Positions 1-6,879 of a stretch of 9,303 nucleotides of DNA are shown here, one piece after another (the stretch's first letter is position 1; every line of letters begins with the position of its first letter). This stretch comes from Anaerolineales bacterium (GTDB taxonomy: Bacteria; Chloroflexota; Anaerolineae; Anaerolineales; Villigracilaceae). The position numbers and the translations under genes were made by a program. The stretch is from assembly GCA_025966435.1 (NCBI GenBank), contig JAICRQ010000102.1, positions 1 through 9,303 on the forward strand. Direction: 5' to 3'. The notes below the pieces were generated by a model. The model saw only the letters and a program-made list of their open reading frames with translations, was not told the DNA's origin and searched no databases.

Positions 1-74
1 AATGTGAAGTCTCGTATGCCGATAAGAACGGAAAATACCAGAAGCAGCAGTCTATTGTGCTGCCGAAACTGTAG
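1..74 (+). CDS. C-terminal end of an unidentified protein (partial)
   Basis: An open frame enters from the left edge (first full codon at 3) and ends at TAG 72-74. It gives 23 residues ending in SIVLPKL. The stretch alternates polar and hydrophobic residues around a DKNGK turn, which would suit a terminal beta-hairpin, but it is too short to name a family. The other two plus-strand frames are less convincing: one stops at once, and the other runs past a Cys-rich, unlikely peptide to about 105. A terminator hairpin lies 75 bp downstream, consistent with a gene ending here. The gene converges on the transporter at 174-1526. Function unknown. Confidence 0.5.
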   Translation, partial: CEVSYADKNGKYQKQQSIVLPKL

Positions 75-125
75 AGCGGGTTGGCTGCGCAGCGTCCCGA
101 AGTGAAACGAAGAGGACAACCCGTT
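75..125. repeat. Long-stem inverted repeat just after the upstream stop codon
   Basis: AGCGGGTTG (75-83) can pair with CAACCCGTT (117-125) over 9 bp, including one G-U pair. The 33-nt interior contains the palindrome GCTGCGCAGC (84-93), a TCC/GGA pairing (95-97 with 114-116) and a direct repeat CGAAG (98-102 and 108-112). The left arm begins right after the TAG at 72-74. No T-run follows, so it is not a classical terminator. It may be a 3'-UTR structure or a short dispersed repeat. The pairing is visible in the sequence; the role is unknown. Confidence 0.4.
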
Positions 126-148
126 AAAATAATGATAGTATGAAAGGC

Positions 149-175
149 CCGAGGCTCACTGCCTCGGTCTTTTTT
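149..175. terminator. Rho-independent terminator between convergent genes
   Basis: A perfect 7-bp GC-rich stem, CCGAGGC (149-155) with GCCTCGG (161-167), has a 5-nt loop (TCACT) and is followed by TCTTTTTT (168-175) on the plus strand. It would terminate the gene ending at 74. On the minus strand the stem lies just past the transporter's stop codon (174-176) and is followed by GGCCTTTCA, a poor U-tract, so termination from that side would be weaker. The T-run overlaps the transporter's TAA. Confidence 0.8.
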
Positions 176-1526
176 AGGAATGTTCTTTTACATCCTCCAT
201 CGCCTTTTTGACGTTCACTAACGGCAGGACGATCAGCCCCGCGATAAAGTAAAAGATCAGCGAGAGAATCCCGTAACGCAGGCTGCCGAAGATCTGATTT
301 GCCAGGCCGAAGATCAACGGACCGGTCCACGAAGTGCCGCGTTCACTGACTTCGTAGAAGGAGTAGAACTCTGCCTCTTTCCCTTTGGGGATCATCTGCG
401 CGAAGAGGCTGCGGCTGATCGCCTGCGAGCCCCCCAACACAAGGGCAATGAAGATCCCAAGCACAAAGAACTGCGCCACGCGTGAATCACCTCGCATACC
501 CCCGTAGGCATAAATCACCACACCGGCCCAGATCACGAGGCTCACAATAATGGATTGCTTTGCCCCGATCCAACCGGCGAGCCTGCCCCAGAAAAGCGCC
601 CCAAAAAATGCCACAAACTGGATCATGAGGATCACGGCGATGAGCGTATCCTGTGAAAGCTCGATTCCACCGCGAGCTATGGGCGCCGCGGCAAAGGTCG
701 AGGCAACCGCGATCACAGTTTGAATCCCGTCGTTATACAGGAAATATGCCAGGAGAAATTTGAGCGTTTCTGGAAAGTTCTTCATCTCGCGGAATGTCCT
801 GCCCAGTTGCTTGAAGCCCACGCTCACGTAGGTTTCCCCAGCAGGCAGGGGACGCGTAGCTTTCCGTGAGTGAAGCCGAGACCATGTGAGGAACGAAAAC
901 CCTAACCACCAGAGTCCCGCCGAAGCCAGGTTGATGCGAACGGCAAGGTCACCGGGCACGCCAAGATTTTCACTAAAGATAAAGAAGGCTAAGTTGAGCG
1001 CGAGTAATATGCCCCCACCGAGATAGCCCATTGCCCAGCCAAAGGAGGAGACACGGTCACGTTGCTCTTCACTGGCGATATCTGGAAGATAGGCATTGTA
1101 AAAGACGATCGCGGCACCAAAGGCAAGGTTTGCCAGCATGAAGAGTACCCCGCCCAGCCACCACAATTCTCCCGTAACCAGGAACATCGCAATTGTCAGG
1201 ATCGCGCCTGTGGTCGCGAAGATCTGCATCATGCGCTTGCGCAAATGGGAATAGTCTGCTATCGCGCCGAGGATGGGGAGGAAGAGAACTTGAAGACCCA
1301 CGGAGAGTGAGATGCAATAAGGTAAAAACGAATCCGGTGCGATGGGAATTCCGAGGAAGCGAGCGAGTCCATCCGCCCCGGCCGCGTCTGCTGCAAGAGA
1401 GGCAATATATGGTCCGAGAAAAACAGTTCCGACGGTTGTGCTGAAGGAAGAGTTCGCCCAGTCATACATAGCCCAGCCAAAGATTTCGCGTCGATCATTC
1501 ACTGGTGCCTGCGATGTAGTCATCAT
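174..1526 (-). CDS. MFS transporter, UMF1/Atg22-like family
   Basis: A polytopic inner-membrane transporter of about 450 residues with roughly 11-12 hydrophobic segments. The N-terminal motif GWAMYDWANSSF and the late segment GGSQAISRSLFAQMIPKGKE followed by AEFYSFYEVSERG are typical of the UMF1 branch of the major facilitator superfamily (related to yeast vacuolar effluxer Atg22). An MFS motif A-like loop, GAIADYSHLRKR, follows the second helix. The substrate cannot be told from sequence. The frame extends upstream to a TTG at 1550, but GGGAGG lies inside that extension just before ATG ATG (1524-1526, 1521-1523), so translation most likely starts at one of these; the second has the better spacing. 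The gene is transcribed away from rpoB, and there is no sign that it shares rpoB's function. Confidence 0.85.
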   Translation of the reverse strand: MMTTSQAPVNDRREIFGWAMYDWANSSFSTTVGTVFLGPYIASLAADAAGADGLARFLGIPIAPDSFLPYCISLSVGLQVLFLPILGAIADYSHLRKRMMQIFATTGAILTIAMFLVTGELWWLGGVLFMLANLAFGAAIVFYNAYLPDIASEEQRDRVSSFGWAMGYLGGGILLALNLAFFIFSENLGVPGDLAVRINLASAGLWWLGFSFLTWSRLHSRKATRPLPAGETYVSVGFKQLGRTFREMKNFPETLKFLLAYFLYNDGIQTVIAVASTFAAAPIARGGIELSQDTLIAVILMIQFVAFFGALFWGRLAGWIGAKQSIIVSLVIWAGVVIYAYGGMRGDSRVAQFFVLGIFIALVLGGSQAISRSLFAQMIPKGKEAEFYSFYEVSERGTSWTGPLIFGLANQIFGSLRYGILSLIFYFIAGLIVLPLVNVKKAMEDVKEHS

Positions 1527-1561
1527 GCCTCCCGAGAGTTGGGTTTTCAAGCGGGGTTCGA

Positions 1562-1627
1562 GATTCTATCAGTCAAAACCCCATCTGCTGCTTGCGGGTT
1601 GCGAAAATCGCAGAATATGATAGAATC
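1562..1627. repeat. 10-bp inverted repeat around the transporter promoter
   Basis: GATTCTATCA (1562-1571) and TGATAGAATC (1618-1627) are exact reverse complements separated by 46 bp. The right arm falls within the spacer of the candidate minus-strand promoter; the left arm falls in the transporter's 5' untranslated region. This could be a split operator for a looping repressor or chance in AT-rich DNA. The repeat itself is certain; function is a guess. Confidence 0.35.
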
Positions 1628-1641
1628 CGTCCGTTCGTCAA
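1612..1641 (-). promoter_or_regulatory. Candidate sigma-70-type promoter for the transporter gene
   Basis: Read on the minus strand, TTGACG (1641 to 1636) is separated by 18 bp from TATTCT (1617 to 1612). Transcription would begin near 1605 and leave a leader of about 80 nt before the ATG pair at 1521-1526. The -35 matches consensus at five of six positions, the -10 at four. No other minus-strand pair in the spacer looked better. Confidence 0.4.
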
Positions 1642-1666
1642 AAGGGAAATTGGGAGGAAAAATCCC

Positions 1667-1695
1667 TTGCGCATAAACGAAGTTTCATATATAAT
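1667..1695 (+). promoter_or_regulatory. Candidate rpoB promoter
   Basis: TTGCGC (1667-1672), a 17-bp spacer, and an exact TATAAT (1690-1695). The -35 is weak (TTG only), the -10 is perfect and the spacing ideal. Transcription would start near 1702, giving rpoB an independent transcript with a leader of about 160 nt. This fits rpoB lacking an upstream rplJL operon here. Confidence 0.6.
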
Positions 1696-1701
1696 TACGG
1701 T

Positions 1702-1860
1702 TTGCTATCCCGCCAAAAGGTCGCGGGATGGATTTGTGTGTTTATCGCCAGTGCATCACTTCCAAAATTTGAATCTTGTTTACCATCTCAACAGAATAAA
1801 GTTTAGGGATTGATGCGGCATTTCGTATCCGACTCACACCCCAGGCCAGGAGTGAACTGA
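1702..1860 (+). promoter_or_regulatory. rpoB 5' leader with a hairpin near its start
   Basis: This is the predicted untranslated leader between the inferred transcription start and the rpoB ATG. ATCCCGC (1707-1713) pairs with GCGGGAT (1723-1729) to make a 7-bp stem with a 9-nt loop, only a few nucleotides from the predicted 5' end. No T-run follows, so it is not an obvious terminator; it could stabilise the mRNA or bind a regulator. The rest of the leader shows no ORF of note. AGGAG at 1848-1852 is the rpoB ribosome binding site. Confidence 0.4.
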
Positions 1861-4800
1861 ATGTCACCTTTACCCCGCAAGAGTTACGCGCGTATTCCCA
1901 TCGATATCAAACTACCTAACCTGATCGAAGTACAACTCGACTCATTTGAACGCCTCAAAAAGGAGGGACTCGGCGACCTCTTCCATGAGGTCTCGCCGAT
2001 CGAATCGTATAACAAGGGGATGAAGTTATATTTCCCCAGCCGCAGCCCCGAAGCAAAGCAATGGGGCTTAAAGTATTGGTTTGGAGAACCCAAGCATACC
2101 ATCGAAGAATGCGTGGAACGTGATCTGACCTATGCCAGCCCGCTGTATGTTTCCGTGCTGCTGGCGGGTCCGGATGTCCCCGAGCCGATCAAGCAGGATA
2201 TTTTCCTCGGTGACTTCCCCGAGATGACCGACAAAGGCACGTTCATTATTAACGGGACGGAGCGCGTCGTCGTTTCGCAGCTGATCCGCTCCCCCGGCGT
2301 CTATTTTGAAGCACCCACCGATCGCGCCACAGGGCGTCCCTTGGCTATGTCCAAGCTGATTCCTGATCGCGGCGCCTGGATGGAATTCGAGACCCGCAAA
2401 TCGGATTACATCATTCTGAAGTTCAATCGCAAGCGCACTGTGCCGATTACGGTTTTTCTGCGCGCCCTGGCTGCTGTGGATGATGGTATCAAAGACTCGC
2501 CGCTCAAGACTGGCAGCGACGAGGAGATACTGTCCCTCTTCCAGGATGTGGATAACAATCCCGAGCGCTTGTTTATGGCTTCCACCCTCAAGCAGGAGCC
2601 TGAGTGGGAAGTCACCAATAAACAGACGATTGCCGAAGCCGCTCTGATCGAGTTCTTCCGCAAGATGCGCCCCGGCGACCCTGCCACGTTGGACAATGCT
2701 CGCCAATTCTTGGAGGAGCAGTTGTTCGATCAGCGGCATTATGATCTCGAGCGCGTTGGTCGTTACAAACTGAACCAGAAGCTCGATCTGGATGTCCCCA
2801 TCCCCCATCGCACGGTGACAAAGAGCGATATCATTCGCTTGCTGCGCCGCATGATTCAGATCAACAACGGCGTTGAAAAGGCTGATGATATCGATCATCT
2901 GGGTAATAGACGTGTTAAGACAGTGGGTGAGCTGATCCAGAACAAATTGCGCATCGGCCTGCGCCGCATGGAGCGCGTGATCAAAGAGCGCATGTCCATT
3001 CGCGACCAGGAACAGCTTTCACCAGTGACATTGGTCAATATCCGCCCGGTCGTGGCAGCGCTGCGAGAATTCTTCGGCTCATCCCAGCTTTCCCAATTTA
3101 TGGATCAGACCAACCCTCTCGCCGAGTTGCGCCATAAGCGTACCTTGTCGGCGTTGGGACCTGGCGGTCTGCGCCGCGAGCGCGCTGGCTTTGATGTCCG
3201 TGACGTGCATCACTCGCACTATGGTCGTATCTGCCCAATCGAGACGCCAGAAGGTCCAAACATCGGCCTGATCGGCCGCCTTGCCTCGTTCGCTCGTGTG
3301 AACGAGTATGGTTTCATTGAAACGCCATACCGCAAAGTATTCCGCACCATGCAAGCCGACGATGAACGGCTCGAAGGGCGCACGTTGCGCGAGAATGTTA
3401 CCGACCCGAAGTCTGGTGAAACCTTGTTCAAGAGCGGCGAGACGATCGATGCTAAGATGATGAAGCGAATTGCCAAGACTGGCAATCCTGCCAGTATCGT
3501 TCCGTACGTCTCCGACCAGTTCGATTATCTCTCTGCCGATGCCGAGGACAAGTACGTGATCGCCCAGGCAAATGCACCTCTGACAGATACAAAGAGCTTT
3601 GTCCGTGACCGTGTATCCTGCCGTTATCACTCCAGCTTTATCTTCTCGACGCCGGAATCCGTGGACTACATGGATGTGGCGCCACACCAGGTTGTAGGGA
3701 TCAGCGCTGCGCTCATCCCGTTCCTCGAGCATGATGATGCCAACCGCGCCCTGATGGGCTCGAACATGCAGGCACAGGCCGTCCCGCTTGTACGCCCGGA
3801 AATCCCACTCGTCTCCACGGGTATGGAATATCACGCCGCGTTAGACTCTGGCCAGGTGGTAGTCGCGGAGGCAGACGGTGAAGTCACGTCCGTGACAGGT
3901 AACACGATCACAGTCAAAGAAAGAGGCGGCGTCCGTACTTACCAGCTTCGTAAGTATCAACGTTCGAATCAGAGCACCTGTATAGATCAGCGTCCCGCCG
4001 TTGTAAAGGGACAGAAGATCAAGAAGGGCGATATCATTGCCGACTCATCTTCCACAGAAAGTGGTCAGTTGGCGCTGGGTCAAAATGTGGTTGTGGCATT
4101 CCTTTCGTGGGAAGGCGGCAACTTTGAAGATGCGATCCTGATCTCGGAACGATTGGTTCAGGAAGATCGCTTTACCTCTGTGCATATTGAAAAGTATGAA
4201 GTAGAAGCCCGCGACACAAAATTAGGCCCGGAAGAAATCACACGTGACATTCCTAATGTCGGTGAAGATGCGATCAAAGACCTGGACGAGAATGGCATCA
4301 TCCGTATCGGTGCCGAAGTCGGACCCAACGATATTCTGGTCGGCAAGATCACACCGAAAGGTGAAAAGGAACTGACACCTGAAGAGCGCCTGTTACGTGC
4401 CATCTTCGGTGAAAAATCACGTGACGTGAAGGATACATCCTTACGTATGCCGCACGGTGAGCGCGGCAAAGTGGTGGATGTAAAGGTCTTCACCCGTGAG
4501 GAGAACTCTGATCTCTCTGCGGGCGTAGATATGATGGTACGTGTTTCAGTCGCCCAGCGCCGCAAGTTGACCGCTGGTGACAAGATGGCAGGTCGCCACG
4601 GGAATAAGGGTGTGGTTTCCAAGGTGGTCCCCGTGGAAGATATGCCCTTCCTCGAAGACGGCACGCCCGTGGACATTATTTTGAACCCTCTCGGTGTTCC
4701 CGGTCGTATGAACATCGGTCAGGTATTGGAAGTCCATCTCGGGTGGGCAGCCAAGCGCCTCGGTTATCGCGCTGTCACTCCCGTGTTTGATGGAGCTACG

Positions 4801-5751
4801 GAATATGAAATCGAAGCTGAACTCGCACGTGCGTGGATTGTGGATCAGGCATGGAAGGAGTCGGCTGTCACTGCCTGGGAATGGCTCAAGCAGCAGGAAT
4901 ATGATCCCGAGTCAATTCAGGATGATGATGAAGTCCGGCGACTTTATCTGGAAGAGTGGCTGGGCGCACGTGACTACGATCCGTACGAGTTGAACAATGT
5001 GGATTATGCCCGGTTTGCAACCGCATCCGAATGGCTGCGGGACAAGGGCCATGATCCCGACGCGATCTTCCATCCCGAAAATGTGGACCCGCGCGAGCGC
5101 GAGCAGTACAACACCGCCGCGGTCAGTGCCTGTCTGCGCCTGTGGATTGAAAGCCATGGGCACACTGGCAGAATCGCAGAAGCACGCGTAGTGGAAGTTG
5201 CCCAGGAAATTACCAGCTCCACCGGCGACCCGATGCCGACCCTCGGTAAGCAAATGCTGCGCGATGGCAAGACGGGTATTCCCTACGACCAGCCGGTAAC
5301 GGTTGGTGTCATGACCGTTCTGAAACTGCATCATCTTGTGGAAGACAAGGTTCATGCGCGCTCGACCGGGCCGTACAGTTTGGTCACGCAGCAGCCGCTT
5401 GGTGGTAAGGCTCAATTCGGTGGTCAGCGCTTTGGTGAGATGGAAGTGTGGGCACTTGAAGCCTATGGCGCTGCATACACACTTCAAGAGATGCTGACTG
5501 TAAAGTCGGATGATGTTCAAGGACGTGTCAATACATATGAGGCAATTGTCAAAGGTGAACCTATCGAGGAACCAAGCATCCCTGCCTCGTTCCGCGTTCT
5601 TGTAAAAGAATTGCAATCCCTTGGTCTCGCCGTGGAAGCGATCAATGAAGGCGGTGATGTTGTTAAGTTTGGTAAGGATGAAGAGAAACAGCATCCACCG
5701 AAGTTGGATACTGGTTTGTTGGGCATTGGAAACAACCTAATGACCAAATAA
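1861..5751 (+). CDS. rpoB: DNA-directed RNA polymerase subunit beta
   Basis: This is the beta subunit of core RNA polymerase, which forms one jaw of the active-site cleft. The 1296-residue frame starts at ATG 1861 with AGGAG eight bases upstream. Visible landmarks are the N-terminal lobes, the rifampicin region [12 protein letters not shown] (405-416) through [11 protein letters not shown] (461-471), the basic motif [17 protein letters not shown], the [14 protein letters not shown] segment, and the near-invariant C-terminal block [20 protein letters not shown]. Two oddities stand out. An insertion of about 120-140 residues (roughly 985-1128) after the FDGA motif contains three 25-residue repeats. 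Thr428 sits where E. coli has Arg529. rpoC does not follow; rpsL does, after 184 bp. Identity is certain, and the frame is intact throughout. Confidence 0.98.
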   Translation: MSPLPRKSYARIPIDIKLPNLIEVQLDSFERLKKEGLGDLFHEVSPIESYNKGMKLYFPSRSPEAKQWGLKYWFGEPKHTIEECVERDLTYASPLYVSVLLAGPDVPEPIKQDIFLGDFPEMTDKGTFIINGTERVVVSQLIRSPGVYFEAPTDRATGRPLAMSKLIPDRGAWMEFETRKSDYIILKFNRKRTVPITVFLRALAAVDDGIKDSPLKTGSDEEILSLFQDVDNNPERLFMASTLKQEPEWEVTNKQTIAEAALIEFFRKMRPGDPATLDNARQFLEEQLFDQRHYDLERVGRYKLNQKLDLDVPIPHRTVTKSDIIRLLRRMIQINNGVEKADDIDHLGNRRVKTVGELIQNKLRIGLRRMERVIKERMSIRDQEQLSPVTLVNIRPVVAALREFFGSSQLSQFMDQTNPLAELRHKRTLSALGPGGLRRERAGFDVRDVHHSHYGRICPIETPEGPNIGLIGRLASFARVNEYGFIETPYRKVFRTMQADDERLEGRTLRENVTDPKSGETLFKSGETIDAKMMKRIAKTGNPASIVPYVSDQFDYLSADAEDKYVIAQANAPLTDTKSFVRDRVSCRYHSSFIFSTPESVDYMDVAPHQVVGISAALIPFLEHDDANRALMGSNMQAQAVPLVRPEIPLVSTGMEYHAALDSGQVVVAEADGEVTSVTGNTITVKERGGVRTYQLRKYQRSNQSTCIDQRPAVVKGQKIKKGDIIADSSSTESGQLALGQNVVVAFLSWEGGNFEDAILISERLVQEDRFTSVHIEKYEVEARDTKLGPEEITRDIPNVGEDAIKDLDENGIIRIGAEVGPNDILVGKITPKGEKELTPEERLLRAIFGEKSRDVKDTSLRMPHGERGKVVDVKVFTREENSDLSAGVDMMVRVSVAQRRKLTAGDKMAGRHGNKGVVSKVVPVEDMPFLEDGTPVDIILNPLGVPGRMNIGQVLEVHLGWAAKRLGYRAVTPVFDGATEYEIEAELARAWIVDQAWKESAVTAWEWLKQQEYDPESIQDDDEVRRLYLEEWLGARDYDPYELNNVDYARFATASEWLRDKGHDPDAIFHPENVDPREREQYNTAAVSACLRLWIESHGHTGRIAEARVVEVAQEITSSTGDPMPTLGKQMLRDGKTGIPYDQPVTVGVMTVLKLHHLVEDKVHARSTGPYSLVTQQPLGGKAQFGGQRFGEMEVWALEAYGAAYTLQEMLTVKSDDVQGRVNTYEAIVKGEPIEEPSIPASFRVLVKELQSLGLAVEAINEGGDVVKFGKDEEKQHPPKLDTGLLGIGNNLMTK
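4876..5100 (+). repeat. Three tandem 75-bp (25-residue) repeats inside rpoB
   Basis: Residues 1006-1030, 1031-1055 and 1056-1080 of RpoB align without gaps. Each unit has Glu-Trp-Leu at its positions 2-4 (Trp1008, Trp1033, Trp1058), an aromatic or His at position 9 (Tyr1014, Tyr1039, His1064), Asp-Pro at 10-11, and Ile or Leu at 14. A fourth degenerate unit may start near Trp1095, with His1101 in register, after 12 extra residues. DNA-level similarity between units is low, so the duplication is old. The repeats lie within the lineage-specific insertion. Confidence 0.7.
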
Positions 5752-5754
5752 ATC

Positions 5755-5783
5755 TTGACGGCAACTGGAGTGAATGATAAAAT
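5755..5783 (+). promoter_or_regulatory. Candidate str-operon promoter just after rpoB
   Basis: TTGACG (5755-5760), a 17-bp spacer, and TAAAAT (5778-5783) preceded by TGA, an extended -10. Both hexamers match consensus at five of six positions. Transcription would start near 5790, about 145 nt before the rpsL start codon. It begins four bases after the rpoB stop. A possible small ORF (5774-5848) overlaps the -10 box, so the two readings compete. Confidence 0.55.
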
Positions 5784-5797
5784 CAATCTCCGTTGCC
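5760..5797. repeat. Inverted repeat enclosing the -10 box before rpsL
   Basis: GGCAAC (5760-5765) and GGAG (5767-5770) pair with GTTGCC (5792-5797) and CTCC (5788-5791), a 10-bp stem with one bulged T. Inside, TGAT (5775-5778) and ATCA (5782-5785) are also complementary. The repeat spans the end of the -35, the spacer, the -10 and the likely start site. The following bases are A-rich, not T-rich, so it is not a plus-strand terminator. It may be a dimeric operator or an mRNA structure at the end of rpoB read-through transcripts. Confidence 0.5.
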
Positions 5798-5848
5798 AAA
5801 AAGATACAGCGGCGAAACTCCCGCTACAAGGCATGGCACTACAAATGA
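5774..5848 (+). CDS. Possible 24-residue basic peptide (very tentative)
   Basis: ATG at 5774 opens a 24-codon frame ending at TGA 5846-5848, one base into the stem of the terminator-like hairpin. GGAG (5767-5770) lies upstream, but only three bases from the ATG, which is shorter than the 6-9 bases used by its neighbours. The product is strongly basic (eight Lys/Arg), beginning MIKSISVAKKIQRR and ending YKAWHYK. The 22-bp gap from rpoB resembles the other gaps in the operon. Against it: two ATA codons in 24, the overlap with a good promoter, and no recognised family. It could be a small protein, a leader peptide or chance. Confidence 0.2.
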   Translation: MIKSISVAKKIQRRNSRYKAWHYK

Positions 5849-5880
5849 GGCCATCAATTTCGTTGTGATGGCCTTATTTC
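5848..5880 (+). terminator. Terminator-like or attenuator hairpin between rpoB and rpsL
   Basis: AGGCCATCA (5848-5856) pairs perfectly with TGATGGCCT (5866-5874) over 9 bp with a 9-nt loop, followed by TATTTC (5875-5880) and TTG. The U-tract is interrupted, so it may be a moderate terminator. It would stop part of the rpoB read-through and, because it lies downstream of the candidate promoter at 5755-5783, could attenuate the str transcript. ATGGC (5833-5837) can pair instead with GCCAT (5850-5854), a weak alternative structure that would break the stem. Confidence 0.5.
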
Positions 5881-5935
5881 TTGCGACAAAATACGTCAAA
5901 TCATTGTAAAAGAAAGAAGTAATCGGAGGCGAATC

Positions 5936-6352
5936 GTGCCGACAATCAATCAAATGGTCCGCAAGGGCCGCAAGAATAAGAAAGCAAAAAGCAAAGCCCC
6001 GGCCCTGCAGTACACATTGAATTCGTACAAGCAGCGTCGCGTGCGCCAGGATAAAGGCGCACCTCAAAAACGCGGCGTGTGTACGATCGTGCGTACCATG
6101 ACCCCCAAGAAGCCAAATTCGGCGCTGCGCAAGATCGCTCGTGTCCGTCTGACAAATGGTATTGAAGTGACCGCGTATATTCCTGGCGAAGGCCATCAGT
6201 TACAGGAACACTCCGTGGTGCTGGTACGTGGTGGACGTGTAAAAGATCTGCCCGGTGTGCGCTATCACATTGTGCGCGGTTCTTTGGATACGACAGGCGT
6301 TGCGAATCGAAAACAGGGCCGCTCCAAGTATGGTGCGAAACGCCCCAAGTAA
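5936..6352 (+). CDS. rpsL: 30S ribosomal protein S12
   Basis: S12 sits at the decoding centre of the small ribosomal subunit and supports tRNA selection accuracy. The 138-residue product starts [15 protein letters not shown] at a GTG codon (5936), with GGAGG at 5925-5929, six bases upstream; no ATG fits the conserved N-terminus. The decoding loop [11 protein letters not shown] (56-66) and the [14 protein letters not shown] loop (98-111) are intact, and the residues whose mutation gives streptomycin resistance appear wild type. Asp104 is the equivalent of the E. coli residue modified by RimO. A 13-14-residue stretch before PQKRG is longer than in E. coli but similar in length to the Bacillus protein. 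First gene of the str operon. Confidence 0.98.
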   Translation: MPTINQMVRKGRKNKKAKSKAPALQYTLNSYKQRRVRQDKGAPQKRGVCTIVRTMTPKKPNSALRKIARVRLTNGIEVTAYIPGEGHQLQEHSVVLVRGGRVKDLPGVRYHIVRGSLDTTGVANRKQGRSKYGAKRPK

Positions 6353-6377
6353 GTTGAAGTTGATGGAGTAATCAATC

Positions 6378-6845
6378 ATGCGTAGAGCAAAACCTGAAGA
6401 ACGAGAAATCCTTCCTGATATTCGCTACAACAGTGTGCCGGTGCAAACCATGGTCCAGCACGTCTTGAAGCGCGGCAAGAAAAGCGTCGCGCTGGGGCTT
6501 GTCTATGATGCCATGGACCTGATCAAGGAGCGCACACAGAAGAGCCCACTCGAAGTGTTCGAGACGGCCCTTAAAAATGTCTCACCTGTCATGGAAGTCC
6601 GCCCACGTCGTGTGGGTGGCGCAACCTATCAGGTACCTATGGAAGTTTCAACGGACCGCCGCAATACGCTGGCGATTCGCTGGATTTTATCTGCAGCTCG
6701 TGATCGCTCGGGCAAATCCTTCCCCGATAAGCTGGCTGGCGAATTGATCGACGCGTTTAACGAAACAGGTTCCGCGATCCGTAAGCGTGATGAAACCCAT
6801 AAGATGGCAGAAGCGAACCGCGCGTTCTCCCATTATCGTGTTTAA
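6378..6845 (+). CDS. rpsG: 30S ribosomal protein S7
   Basis: S7 is a primary 16S rRNA-binding protein that nucleates assembly of the 30S head and contacts tRNA at the E site. The 155-residue product has the family's usual length. The S7 signature is seen in DIRYNSVPVQTMVQHVLKRG (14-33), followed by the conserved EVRPRRVGGATYQVP segment and a C-terminal KRDETHKMAEANRAFSHYR helix. The start at ATG 6378 is supported by GGAG at 6365-6368. It lies 25 bp after rpsL, so the two are surely co-transcribed. In E. coli S7 represses its own operon through the S12-S7 gap; that gap is too short here to hold the same large structure. Confidence 0.98.
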   Translation: MRRAKPEEREILPDIRYNSVPVQTMVQHVLKRGKKSVALGLVYDAMDLIKERTQKSPLEVFETALKNVSPVMEVRPRRVGGATYQVPMEVSTDRRNTLAIRWILSAARDRSGKSFPDKLAGELIDAFNETGSAIRKRDETHKMAEANRAFSHYRV

Positions 6846-6879
6846 AAATTTTAGAGAAATAGCAAAGGTAACTTAACGA

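Noticed and set aside
1062..1444. Plus-strand open frames opposite the transporter gene
   Set aside because: They overlap the conserved transporter in antisense, give Arg/Ser/Cys-rich peptides without family features, and are shadows of the real gene.
1548..1550. TTG as the start codon of the transporter
   Set aside because: The sequence just upstream on the minus strand lacks a ribosome binding site, while GGGAGG precedes ATG ATG at 1521-1526. The eight added residues do not resemble the family N-terminus.
1769..1797. Second rpoB promoter, TTGAAT-17-CAGAAT
   Set aside because: Each hexamer matches only four of six consensus bases, and a much better -10 (TATAAT at 1690-1695) lies upstream. 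AT-rich leaders give such matches by chance.
2068..2898. Long minus-strand open frame (276 codons) inside rpoB
   Set aside because: It lies wholly antisense to well-conserved RpoB sequence, has no recognisable domain or ribosome binding site, and is explained by the codon bias of rpoB. The same applies to minus-strand frames at 3079-3834, 4158-4715 and 4912-5694.
5881..5909. Extra rpsL promoter, TTGCGA-17-TTGTAA
   Set aside because: The -10 is poor, and a far better promoter is present at 5755-5783.
6010..6070. Extra 13-14 residues in S12 compared with E. coli
   Set aside because: S12 of Bacillus and other lineages carries a similar-length stretch before PQKRG, so this is ordinary family variation.
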